A DNA stretch of 17,854 bases. Source: Bacillota bacterium. Lineage in GTDB: Bacteria > Bacillota > Clostridia > Christensenellales > CAG-138. The position numbers and the translations under genes are program-made. This document shows, one piece after another, positions 6,129 to 12,592 of this stretch. Within the stretch, counting starts at the first letter, position 1. The number at the start of each line of letters is the position of its first letter. The notes below the pieces were generated by a model, which was given only the letters and a program-made list of their open reading frames with translations, was not told where the DNA came from and made no database searches. The stretch lies in contig JAEYSE010000013.1 in NCBI GenBank assembly GCA_023435025.1, positions 1-17,854 of the forward strand, written 5' to 3'.

Positions 6129-6839
6129 ATGGATATCGATGCGATTATTCAGCAAATAACAGAGCAAGTATATGAAAAGCTTCAAGACCGGGGCAGCATC
6201 TCGGATTCAAAGCTCGCGGCCCCCAAATGCAAGGAAAAGCTTTTGTATGTCTGCATGCGTACCAACAGCAATATCCAACAAATCAAAACTGCATGCGAGC
6301 AGGCAAGAGCCGGCCAGTACGACGTTATTTGCGTACCGCAGTGGTTTGTGCAATATGCCTCGGAACTATTGGGCGACTCTAAAGTCAAAGTAGGAACGGT
6401 GATAGGATTGCCCGGTGGCCTTACGTCTTCACCCGCCAAATATGCCGAGGTTCAACAGGCGATAGTAAATGGCGCTTCCACAATTATCATTCCGCTCAAT
6501 ATGAAACTGTGCAAGAGTGGTCAATATGACGCCGCGAAAAATGATCTTGCAGAGGCCATGGTTCCCTGTAAGGGTAAGGCACAGGTGATGGCGCTTGTTG
6601 AGGCGGGAGAGCTGGATGAAAATCAGCTGGCAAATGTCGGTGCGCTTTGTGCCTCCTGTGGCATTGAGTACGTGATGCTCTCCGGCATATTGGGTGGGAG
6701 AGTCACGGAAGCGGCTGTGCGCAAAATCGTAGCGCAGGGTATACAGGCCGGTATTTATGGCGACGTTTCCCAAGCGGGAGCCAGAAGTTCTTATCAGCAG
6801 GCAGGGGCATCTTGTTTTACGGTAGTATGCGGTTCATAA
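6129..6839 (+). CDS. DeoC-fold protein with BMC encapsulation helix and altered catalytic residues
   Basis: A 236-residue homologue of deoxyribose-5-phosphate aldolase (DERA, class I TIM barrel). Residues 1-21 (MDIDAIIQQITEQVYEKLQD and on) form an amphipathic helix followed by a polar linker, as in BMC cargo. The body follows DeoC: QIKTACEQAR, YDVICVPQWFVQYASELL, VKVGTVIGLPGG, the LCKSGQYD block and a VEAGELDENQL block. Hand alignment to E. coli DeoC puts I120 at Asp102, M183 at the Schiff-base Lys167 and Y210 at Lys201, so all three classical catalytic residues are missing. It therefore cannot work by the canonical mechanism; it may be a scaffold, a binding protein or an enzyme of another chemistry. 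Fold assignment is good, function unknown. The ribosome site AAGGTAGG (6112-6119) is plausible. Confidence 0.8.
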   Translation: MDIDAIIQQITEQVYEKLQDRGSISDSKLAAPKCKEKLLYVCMRTNSNIQQIKTACEQARAGQYDVICVPQWFVQYASELLGDSKVKVGTVIGLPGGLTSSPAKYAEVQQAIVNGASTIIIPLNMKLCKSGQYDAAKNDLAEAMVPCKGKAQVMALVEAGELDENQLANVGALCASCGIEYVMLSGILGGRVTEAAVRKIVAQGIQAGIYGDVSQAGARSSYQQAGASCFTVVCGS

Positions 6840-6852
6840 TATAAACTATATT
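6812..6852 (+). promoter_or_regulatory. Possible promoter and operator of the GntR regulator gene
   Basis: TTGTTT (6812-6817) and CATAAT (6835-6840), 17 bases apart, form a weak-to-moderate promoter within the end of the deoC-like gene. It overlaps a perfect inverted repeat AATATA-AAC-TATATT (6838-6852). An operator at this place would allow the regulator to control its own gene and the downstream dehydrogenase genes. Binding is inferred from position and symmetry only. Confidence 0.35.
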
Positions 6853-6876
6853 ACTCTGTAAGGAGAGGTCTGTATT

Positions 6877-7587
6877 ATGCTAGCATACGTCAGCGCGAAG
6901 AAAAAAATAGTTCAGTTTATTAAAGATAATAATCTGAAGACTGGTGACCGTCTGCCCACTGAGGTTGAGCTATCCGCTTTACTGGATATTGGTCGGCTTT
7001 CGTTGCGTGAGGCGATGAATGCGCTTAAAAGCGAAGGCGTTGTCCATTCCGTGCAGGGTAAGGGTACCTTTGTAACCTGCAACTATGATCACATTGCAGA
7101 CTCTCTCAATGTGAATTATAGCGTCACGGAAATGATCGAGGTCAGCGGCTACAAGCCCGGGGTTGCGTACTTTGAGAAAAAGCTGATCAAGGCGGACGAA
7201 AGCGTCGCCATGCATCTGCAAATCCAGCCGGGTACCGATATCCTCATGTGTTCCCGCATACGTACGGCAGATGGCGTGCCTGTGGTGCATTCGTGCGACC
7301 ATCTGGCACCACGGCTTGCCACGGATTTCCTCGCTCTGACCGACGAAAACGTATCCTTATACAGCTTCATTGAAGAACATTGCGGTATTACCATTGGTTT
7401 CTGCGTTACGGAAATTGTACCCGTTGTTGCGGACGAGCAGATGGCGAAGCTTCTGGATGTAGCACCTATGTCCCCGCTACTTAAGCTGATGGCTACCGTG
7501 AATGACATCTATGGCGCTCCGCTCATCTATGCCAATGAGTATTTCCGGCCGGACAAGTTCAAATTTATCGTAACCAGAGGGAGATAA
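6877..7587 (+). CDS. GntR-family (HutC/UTRA type) transcriptional regulator
   Basis: A 236-residue regulator. Residues 1-70 form the GntR winged helix (KKKIVQFIKDNNLKTGDRLPTEVELS, RLSLREAMNALKSEGVV, QGKGTFVT). Residues from about 90 to 233 form a UTRA effector domain (GTDILMCSRIRTADGVPVVHS, SLYSFIEEHCGI, PLLKLMATVNDIYGAPLIYANEYFRPDKFKFIV), which in HutC-type proteins binds a small molecule such as a sugar phosphate. The ATG has a strong AAGGAGAGG site (6860-6868). It separates the BMC genes from the dehydrogenase/kinase genes and is the only regulator seen, so it probably senses an intermediate of this pathway. Likely targets are the inverted repeats at 6838, 5659 and 12405. Confidence 0.9.
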   Translation: MLAYVSAKKKIVQFIKDNNLKTGDRLPTEVELSALLDIGRLSLREAMNALKSEGVVHSVQGKGTFVTCNYDHIADSLNVNYSVTEMIEVSGYKPGVAYFEKKLIKADESVAMHLQIQPGTDILMCSRIRTADGVPVVHSCDHLAPRLATDFLALTDENVSLYSFIEEHCGITIGFCVTEIVPVVADEQMAKLLDVAPMSPLLKLMATVNDIYGAPLIYANEYFRPDKFKFIVTRGR

Positions 7588-7593
7588 AAGCAC

Positions 7594-8655
7594 ATGAAAG
7601 CGGTTGTAAAATATGGTTATGGCAAGTACGAAACGGAACTCAGGGACATCCCTGTTCCCGAAATTTCCGATAACGATGTGCTCATAGAGGTCAAGGCTGC
7701 AGCCGTTTGCGGCTCTGACATCGCGTTTGACAATGGCGAGCATGCAAACATACTCAATCCCCCGGTGGTGTTAGGGCACGAGTTTAGTGGAGTTGTCGCC
7801 AAGACGGGAAAAAACGTTACCGCCTGGAAAGTTGGAGACCGTGTCGTCTCGGACAATACGGGCACAGCTTGCGGAACCTGCTATGCCTGCGGCACGGCGG
7901 ATTATCTCTCCTGCCCGGAGCGCCTTGGCATAGGCTACGGCATGGACGGCGGATTTACCAAGTATGTAAAAATATTGGGCAAGACACTTGCGGTTTTCCC
8001 GAACAGCTTAATGAAAATCCCCGATAGCATGACGTTTGAGGAAGCGGCGATTCTTGACCCCGCCTGCAATGCCTATATGGCCGTGGTGCAGGAAGCAAAG
8101 CTCATTCCGGGCGAATACATGGCCGTATTCGGCGTAGGCGCGCTGGGTCAGTTCTGCATCCAGGCAGCCCGTGCGGCAGGCGCCGCTAAGATCATTGCAA
8201 TTGGTCTTTCGGGTGATGGTCCCCGTTTTGATATGGCAAAGAAGAACGGCGCCACCGACATCGTCATGAGCGATAAAGTCAATTGCGTGGAAGAGGTTAT
8301 GCGGCTTACAGATGGCGAAGGCGTAGCGCTTGTAGCGGATTGCGCAGGCGTAGCCGTGGTGCTCAATCAGGCAATCGAAATTGTTCGTCCGGCCGGCACA
8401 ATCGTAAAGATCGGGTATGATCATAACCCATACACTTTCTCGCTGGATCCGATTATTGACAAAGCGATCTCGCTTAAGGGGCATTTTGGGTACAACTGGC
8501 TGTCCTGGCGCAATGTTATGAACCTGGTGCAGGCGGGCAAGTGGGATCTCAAAGGCATGATTTCGCATACTATGAAAATTTCAGAGTTCAGGAAGGCATT
8601 TGACATGGTGCGCAACAAGGAAAGTATCAAAATTATCCTTTATCCGGAAGACTAG
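7594..8655 (+). CDS. Zinc-dependent medium-chain alcohol/polyol dehydrogenase
   Basis: A 353-residue MDR-family dehydrogenase of sorbitol/threonine-dehydrogenase type. The catalytic zinc site is represented by C39 (VCGSDIAF) and H62-E63 (GHEFSG). Structural zinc ligands are C93, C96, C99 and C107 in CGTCYACGTADYLSCPE. The nucleotide-binding loop is FGVGALGQFCIQAARAAGA (about 175-193). The family oxidises secondary alcohols of polyols or sugars, or reduces the ketose, with NAD(P). It starts six bases after the regulator stop, so the two are co-transcribed. No encapsulation peptide is apparent, so it probably works in the cytosol upstream of the kinase. The exact substrate cannot be read. Confidence 0.88.
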   Translation: MKAVVKYGYGKYETELRDIPVPEISDNDVLIEVKAAAVCGSDIAFDNGEHANILNPPVVLGHEFSGVVAKTGKNVTAWKVGDRVVSDNTGTACGTCYACGTADYLSCPERLGIGYGMDGGFTKYVKILGKTLAVFPNSLMKIPDSMTFEEAAILDPACNAYMAVVQEAKLIPGEYMAVFGVGALGQFCIQAARAAGAAKIIAIGLSGDGPRFDMAKKNGATDIVMSDKVNCVEEVMRLTDGEGVALVADCAGVAVVLNQAIEIVRPAGTIVKIGYDHNPYTFSLDPIIDKAISLKGHFGYNWLSWRNVMNLVQAGKWDLKGMISHTMKISEFRKAFDMVRNKESIKIILYPED

Positions 8656-8695
8656 CGCATAGTCTGAGTGCCCGCGAATTTGGAGGCAAAAAGCG

Positions 8696-9739
8696 TTGGA
8701 GATATATATTTGTGCAGACTTTTCACAGGATGGCATCGAAATGCTCAAGGTTGCCGGCCATACCGTCCGAACCGGAGGTTGGGGGTATACAGGCAATATC
8801 CTGAATGAGGACGAGTTGATCAGTGAAATTGGCGGAGCGGATGTTTTGATTGTCGGGTACGAGGAAGTAACGCGCAAGGTGCTCGAAAACACACGCCTGA
8901 AGGTGATTTCTTCCATACGTGGCGGCCCGCGTGCCAATATTGATGTGGATTATGCTACTGAGCGCGGTATTCCGGTGTTCTTTACATTTGGACGCGAAGC
9001 GCTCCCTGTGGCGGATTTTACAATCGGTCAAATACTCGCCATCACCCGAAAGATTGTCCGTGCAGACTCAGAGCTGCACCGTGGTGTTTTCACCGCACCG
9101 GCGGGAGATTTCGGAAGTGATAAAGACGTAATCTGGGATATGAATGCCGAAGGTCCATGGCAATCCCGCAAAGGGATCGAAATGGAAGGCAAGACGATTG
9201 GTCTTGTGGGCTTTGGCACGGTGGGTAAGGAAGTTGGCAAGCGCGCTCTGGGCTTTGGGATGAATGTGCTTGTGTATGATCCATACCAGAAGCCGGAAGT
9301 TGTTGCCTCACACGGTTGCACAAAGGTGGAGCTGAACGACTTGCTGCGCGCTTCGGATATCATCACATTCCATGCAAAGGTCACGGACCAGAACAAAGGG
9401 ATGATCGGCGCAGAGCAGTTTGCCATGATGAAAGATGGCGTTTATATCGTCAACAATGCGCGCGCCGGAATTATTGAAGAGTCGGCATTGCGCGACGCGC
9501 TGCGCAGGGGAAAGCTTGGCGGCCTGGCGCTGGATGTGTTCCATCAGGAGCCTATCAAATGCGATGATGAATATTTCCAGTATCCCAATGTCGTTCTTAC
9601 GCCGCATATTGCGGGCGCCGGCAGAGACGTCATTTACCTGCAGTCGGTTATGTTGGTAAACGACCTGATGCTCTACATGGCAGGGGGAAGGCCAAAGCCG
9701 GTAGCAAACCCTGAAGTATTCGAGAAGATTGGGAGGTGA
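8696..9739 (+). CDS. D-isomer-specific 2-hydroxyacid dehydrogenase
   Basis: A 347-residue NAD-dependent dehydrogenase of the phosphoglycerate/glycerate dehydrogenase superfamily. It starts with TTG at 8696, served by TTTGGAGG (8679-8685). The Rossmann motif GFGTVGKEVG spans 172-181, with D195 (YDPY) suggesting NAD. The catalytic triad is R256 (NNARAGII), E285 (HQEP) and H304 (LTPHIAGAG). Residues around 130-160 hold an insert-like stretch (FTAPAGDFGSDKDVIWDMNA). It could interconvert a 2-ketoacid and a hydroxyacid derived from the sugar, or oxidise a sugar acid. It lies between the polyol dehydrogenase and the aldolase homologue; its last bases include the ribosome site of the next gene (GGGAGGTGA). 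Confidence 0.88.
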   Translation: MEIYICADFSQDGIEMLKVAGHTVRTGGWGYTGNILNEDELISEIGGADVLIVGYEEVTRKVLENTRLKVISSIRGGPRANIDVDYATERGIPVFFTFGREALPVADFTIGQILAITRKIVRADSELHRGVFTAPAGDFGSDKDVIWDMNAEGPWQSRKGIEMEGKTIGLVGFGTVGKEVGKRALGFGMNVLVYDPYQKPEVVASHGCTKVELNDLLRASDIITFHAKVTDQNKGMIGAEQFAMMKDGVYIVNNARAGIIEESALRDALRRGKLGGLALDVFHQEPIKCDDEYFQYPNVVLTPHIAGAGRDVIYLQSVMLVNDLMLYMAGGRPKPVANPEVFEKIGR

Positions 9740-9745
9740 CGCAAA

Positions 9746-10789
9746 ATGCCTTTGGTAAAAACGATGGACATACTGGATAGCTGTGCACGCGGTGGGTATG
9801 CGGTAGGCGCGTTCAACTTAAACGGCTTGGATCAGCCACGGTTCTTAATTCAGGAGGCAGAGCGTCTCAAATCGCCAATTTTGCTCGTAGAGCCCGGAGT
9901 CATTGAAAAGTACATGAGCTTTGAGGACTTCGCAATGGTAAGCGCATTTGCTGCCAAAAGTGCTTCCGTGCCCGTTGGTATTCATTTGAGCCACGGGCTG
10001 GATCTGGAGCAATTCGAACGCGCCTGCAAAGCCGGGTTTACGTCTGCAATGTACGATGGCTCCAAGCTCCCTTATGAAGAGAATGTGTACAATACCAAGC
10101 TGGCGGTGGAAATCGGCCGCAAGTATGGGTGTGCTGTAGAAGGCGAGTTGGGCGCGCTGGGCTCCAGTTTTACCAATGCGGCAGAATCCATGACGGACCC
10201 TGCGTTGGCAAAGGACTTTGTGGCCCGCACGGGCGTAGATATTCTTGCGGTTGCAGTAGGCAATGCGCATGGCTTCTATAAAGGTACGCCAAGCCTTGAT
10301 TTTAAGCGGCTTGAGGAAATCCGCTATGCGATTATGCCGTATAACTGCTATCTTACACTGCATGGCGGCACCGGCATACCCGAAAACCATATCAAGCGCA
10401 GCATCCAGATGGGTATCGTCAAAATCTGCATCTATACCGAGATGTGCCATGAGGGCAAGAAGGATATCAAGGCATACGTGGATGCAAACCCGGATTATGC
10501 TGGTAATTATGATATACCTGAAATGTTGCGTGCCATGATGGGCGGCTTTACGCGCTCCATGAAGAGCTGTATGGACATGTTCATGAGCATTGGCCGTGCG
10601 GATGCTTCACTCGCAGCGCAGAATCCGCAGATCAGCACACCAAAGGCTGAACGCCTGGCGGTAGGCGCTGTTTCTGCCGCAAGTGCGGAAATTCCGCAAA
10701 ATACGGAGATTGGCCCGGAGTACCCTTCTTTGCCCGCGCTCAATCCTAATTTCCAAGGCAACGGGAAGTTTTGGGACATTAAGGCTTAA
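9746..10789 (+). CDS. Class II (zinc) ketose-bisphosphate aldolase homologue with altered catalytic motif
   Basis: A 347-residue FbaA/GatY/IolJ-type protein. Zinc ligands are kept: H83 in IHLSHG, H175 in VGNAHG and H206 in LHGGTG. E134 (VEGELG) and the YDGSKLPYEENV block are also typical. Several active-site residues differ. The catalytic Asp of the usual HLDHG/HLDHH motif is S82. The NVxT phosphate/substrate motif becomes C228-I-Y-T. The usual ILQ-S stretch reads LLVEPG. After the normal end of the fold (about residue 285) there is a further tail of about 60 residues rich in Ala and Pro, ending in FWDIKA. It may cleave an unusual sugar phosphate or do other metal-dependent chemistry. The ribosome site GGGAGGTGA (9731-9739) is excellent. 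Confidence 0.82.
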   Translation: MPLVKTMDILDSCARGGYAVGAFNLNGLDQPRFLIQEAERLKSPILLVEPGVIEKYMSFEDFAMVSAFAAKSASVPVGIHLSHGLDLEQFERACKAGFTSAMYDGSKLPYEENVYNTKLAVEIGRKYGCAVEGELGALGSSFTNAAESMTDPALAKDFVARTGVDILAVAVGNAHGFYKGTPSLDFKRLEEIRYAIMPYNCYLTLHGGTGIPENHIKRSIQMGIVKICIYTEMCHEGKKDIKAYVDANPDYAGNYDIPEMLRAMMGGFTRSMKSCMDMFMSIGRADASLAAQNPQISTPKAERLAVGAVSAASAEIPQNTEIGPEYPSLPALNPNFQGNGKFWDIKA

Positions 10790-10798
10790 CAGAAATGT

Positions 10799-10826
10799 AC
10801 GCAGGAAGGCGTACGCCTTCCTGCGT
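10799..10826. other. Perfect 28-base palindrome between aldolase and kinase genes
   Basis: Arms ACGCAGGAAGGC and GCCTTCCTGCGT are exact reverse complements around a GTAC centre, giving a 12-base-pair hairpin in RNA. No T-run follows (GTGTTGAAAGG), so it is not a standard terminator. It could stabilise the upstream mRNA, attenuate the kinase, or be a DNA operator. Confidence 0.6.
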
Positions 10827-10849
10827 GTGTTGAAAGGTAGCACAAACGT

Positions 10850-12364
10850 ATGTGGTTGATGGGCGTTGATATGGGCACCTCCGGCTGCAAAGCCGTCGTA
10901 TTTGATGAGAATTGGAACATTGCATGTCAGGCATATCGAGAGTATCCAATGCATTTGCCTGGTGAAGGCTTGCTGGAGCTGGATGCGGAACTCGTATGGG
11001 AAGGCATACAGGCAGTCATATATGAGGCCAACAAAAAAGCCGCGCAGCCTGTCGGCGCGCTTGCCGTATCCGCCATAGGCGATGTCATCATACCGGTTGA
11101 TGAAAACTCAAACAGCATCCGACGCTCCATTGTGGATTTTGATCCGCGCGGAAAGCAGGAAATTGCAGCATTCACTGCGGATATGGGCGCCGAGCGTTTT
11201 TTTGAAATCAACGGTATGCCTCCGCTCTATATCGGCAGCTTGGCTAAAATACTATGGATCAGAGATCATGAACCAGAGGTGTTTGCGAAAACCCGGCGGT
11301 GGGCGACTTATGAGGACTATATTATAGGAAAGCTGGGGCTCCCTCCCGTAGCGAGCTATTCCGAATTAAGCCGTACCATGCTCTTTGACATCCGTAAACG
11401 GGACTGGTCGGAGGACATTCTTTCAAGAATTCCCCTCACCAGAGACCAACTGCCGCAGGCGGCTCCCTCCGCAACCCCTATTGGCTGGCTGGGCGAGGAG
11501 ATGTTAAACAAGCTCGGATTTCGTGCTCCTGTTTGTGTGGCTACGGGCGGACATGATATGGTCTGCGCTGCCGTCGGAGCAGGGCTTGATGAGCAGCGTC
11601 CCAATGTCGCGGTGAATATCGCCGGTACGATAGAGGGAATTGTCGGAGCAATGCCGGAGGCAAATACCGGTGCGGCCATGCTGCAAAACAATTTTCCATG
11701 CTACATCGGGCATACCGGCTATGTTACGTTTTCTGTAAATCTGACAGCCGGCTGTGTTGTCCGCTGGTACAGAGACCACATTGCAAAGGACGAATATACG
11801 GCATGTATTGAGAAGAGCATCAATTTCTACGATTACATGCAGCGGACCGCCACCCCGGACGAACCGGGCAATGTCCTGTTGTTGCCGCATTTTTCGGGCA
11901 GCGGTAACCCGTTTTTCAATCCCTCGTCGTTGGGTGCAATTTATGGGCTTACGCTGGATACACCCCGCGAGGAGATTGGCCGCGCGCTGATTGAGGGGTT
12001 AATCTACGAACAAAGGCTTCATCTGGAGGCATATGCACGGGCGGGGATACACATTGATACGCTGCGTGCGGTGGGCGGCGGCGCAACCATTGACAAGCAA
12101 TTACAATTGAAAGCAAACATTACCGGTTTGAATGTGGTCAAGGGGGCTGTATCCGAAAGCTCTGCCTTTGGGGCCGCCGCGTATGCTGCGGTGGCTATGG
12201 GAGAATTGAAGGACCCTGCGGATGCATACCGAAAGATAAAGGCCAACGAAAAGGTGTTTCTGCCGGATATGGCTGCGCATGCTCGCTTTAGCAAGATGTA
12301 TGCACGATACCGTACTTTGGCGCACACTGTGGACAAAATGGAGCGTAGCTTTTATCAATCGTAG
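10850..12364 (+). CDS. FGGY-family carbohydrate kinase (xylulokinase-like)
   Basis: A 504-residue two-domain kinase. The N-terminal phosphate motif is GVDMGTSGCKAVVFD (residues 5-19). Catalytic Asp is probably D236 in TGGHDMVCAAVGAG, matching the GGHD motif of xylulokinases. The adenosine region is AVGGGATIDKQLQLKANITG, followed by SAFGAAAYAAVAMGEL. Length is usual for the family (about 480-520). It phosphorylates a sugar or ketose imported by the ABC transporter encoded next, giving the substrate of an aldolase. The ribosome site AAAGG (10833-10837) is modest and follows a 12-base-pair hairpin, which may reduce expression relative to the aldolase. Substrate is unknown; xylulose, ribulose or an uncommon ketose are possible. 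Confidence 0.88.
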   Translation: MWLMGVDMGTSGCKAVVFDENWNIACQAYREYPMHLPGEGLLELDAELVWEGIQAVIYEANKKAAQPVGALAVSAIGDVIIPVDENSNSIRRSIVDFDPRGKQEIAAFTADMGAERFFEINGMPPLYIGSLAKILWIRDHEPEVFAKTRRWATYEDYIIGKLGLPPVASYSELSRTMLFDIRKRDWSEDILSRIPLTRDQLPQAAPSATPIGWLGEEMLNKLGFRAPVCVATGGHDMVCAAVGAGLDEQRPNVAVNIAGTIEGIVGAMPEANTGAAMLQNNFPCYIGHTGYVTFSVNLTAGCVVRWYRDHIAKDEYTACIEKSINFYDYMQRTATPDEPGNVLLLPHFSGSGNPFFNPSSLGAIYGLTLDTPREEIGRALIEGLIYEQRLHLEAYARAGIHIDTLRAVGGGATIDKQLQLKANITGLNVVKGAVSESSAFGAAAYAAVAMGELKDPADAYRKIKANEKVFLPDMAAHARFSKMYARYRTLAHTVDKMERSFYQS

Positions 12365-12386
12365 TTGCTGTGCAAACATGCTATAG

Positions 12387-12406
12387 CACGTGGGTCATCC
12401 CATGTG
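12387..12406 (+). other. Hairpin CACGTGGG-TCAT-CCCATGTG
   Basis: An 8-base-pair stem with one G-U pair and a 4-base loop, 22 bases after the kinase stop. It has no T-run but may act as a weak terminator or mRNA end for the kinase operon. It overlaps by two bases the next inverted repeat. Confidence 0.4.
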
Positions 12407-12419
12407 ATGATATACATCA
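12405..12419. promoter_or_regulatory. Candidate operator TGATG-ATATA-CATCA
   Basis: A perfect inverted repeat with 5-base arms, with further matching outside (ATg...tAT). The half-site resembles TGATGA/TCATCA around the promoter at 5648, so one regulator could govern both shell and transport genes. The size and symmetry suit a GntR dimer. Confidence 0.35.
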
Positions 12420-12425
12420 TATCTT

Positions 12426-12442
12426 AGAGAACAAGGTTCTCT
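12426..12442. promoter_or_regulatory. Inverted repeat AGAGAAC-AAG-GTTCTCT
   Basis: Perfect 7-base arms around a 3-base centre. It could be a second operator or a short RNA hairpin; CTTAATTG follows, which is not a convincing terminator tail. Confidence 0.35.
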
Positions 12443-12592
12443 TAATTGTACAGAGGACGCAATAAAGTAATTCATTTAAAGTTCCGGGCCCTATGGGCAC
12501 GGGTCTACTACAAGGCTTCGCTTTTTTTACCAGTGGAACAAAAAACGTCCCCGAAATCATGTCGGGACATCAAATTCAAGGAGGTGAGCAGG

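Larger units (their letters stand above)
12365..12592 (+). promoter_or_regulatory. Intergenic leader dense in inverted repeats, before the ABC transporter genes
   Basis: No gene is visible in these 228 bases once the transporter ATPase is started at its ribosome site. Three inverted repeats lie in series at 12387-12406, 12405-12419 and 12426-12442, then two RNA-hairpin candidates: AAGGC-TTC-GCTTT followed by T's near 12513-12530, and GTCC(C)CGA/TCGGGAC at 12547-12568. A possible but poor promoter is TTGTAC (12447-12452) with TAATTC 16 bases on. The region could hold the operator and a structured leader of the transport operon. I recognise no known riboswitch class. Confidence 0.5.

Noticed and set aside
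6129..6839. Calling the gene a normal deoxyribose-phosphate aldolase (deoC) that makes acetaldehyde
   Set aside because: The catalytic Asp and both catalytic Lys are replaced in my alignment, so only the fold, not the activity, can be supported.
10799..10826. Standard intrinsic terminator
   Set aside because: The stem is perfect but is followed by GTGTTGAAAGG without a T-run, and the kinase starts only 24 bases later.
12446..12592. 49-residue N-terminal extension of the transporter ATPase
   Set aside because: The extra residues do not resemble RbsA proteins, and a near-perfect ribosome site lies just before the TTG at 12593.
12365..12592. A known riboswitch
   Set aside because: I could not match conserved core elements of any class I know; only generic hairpins are visible.
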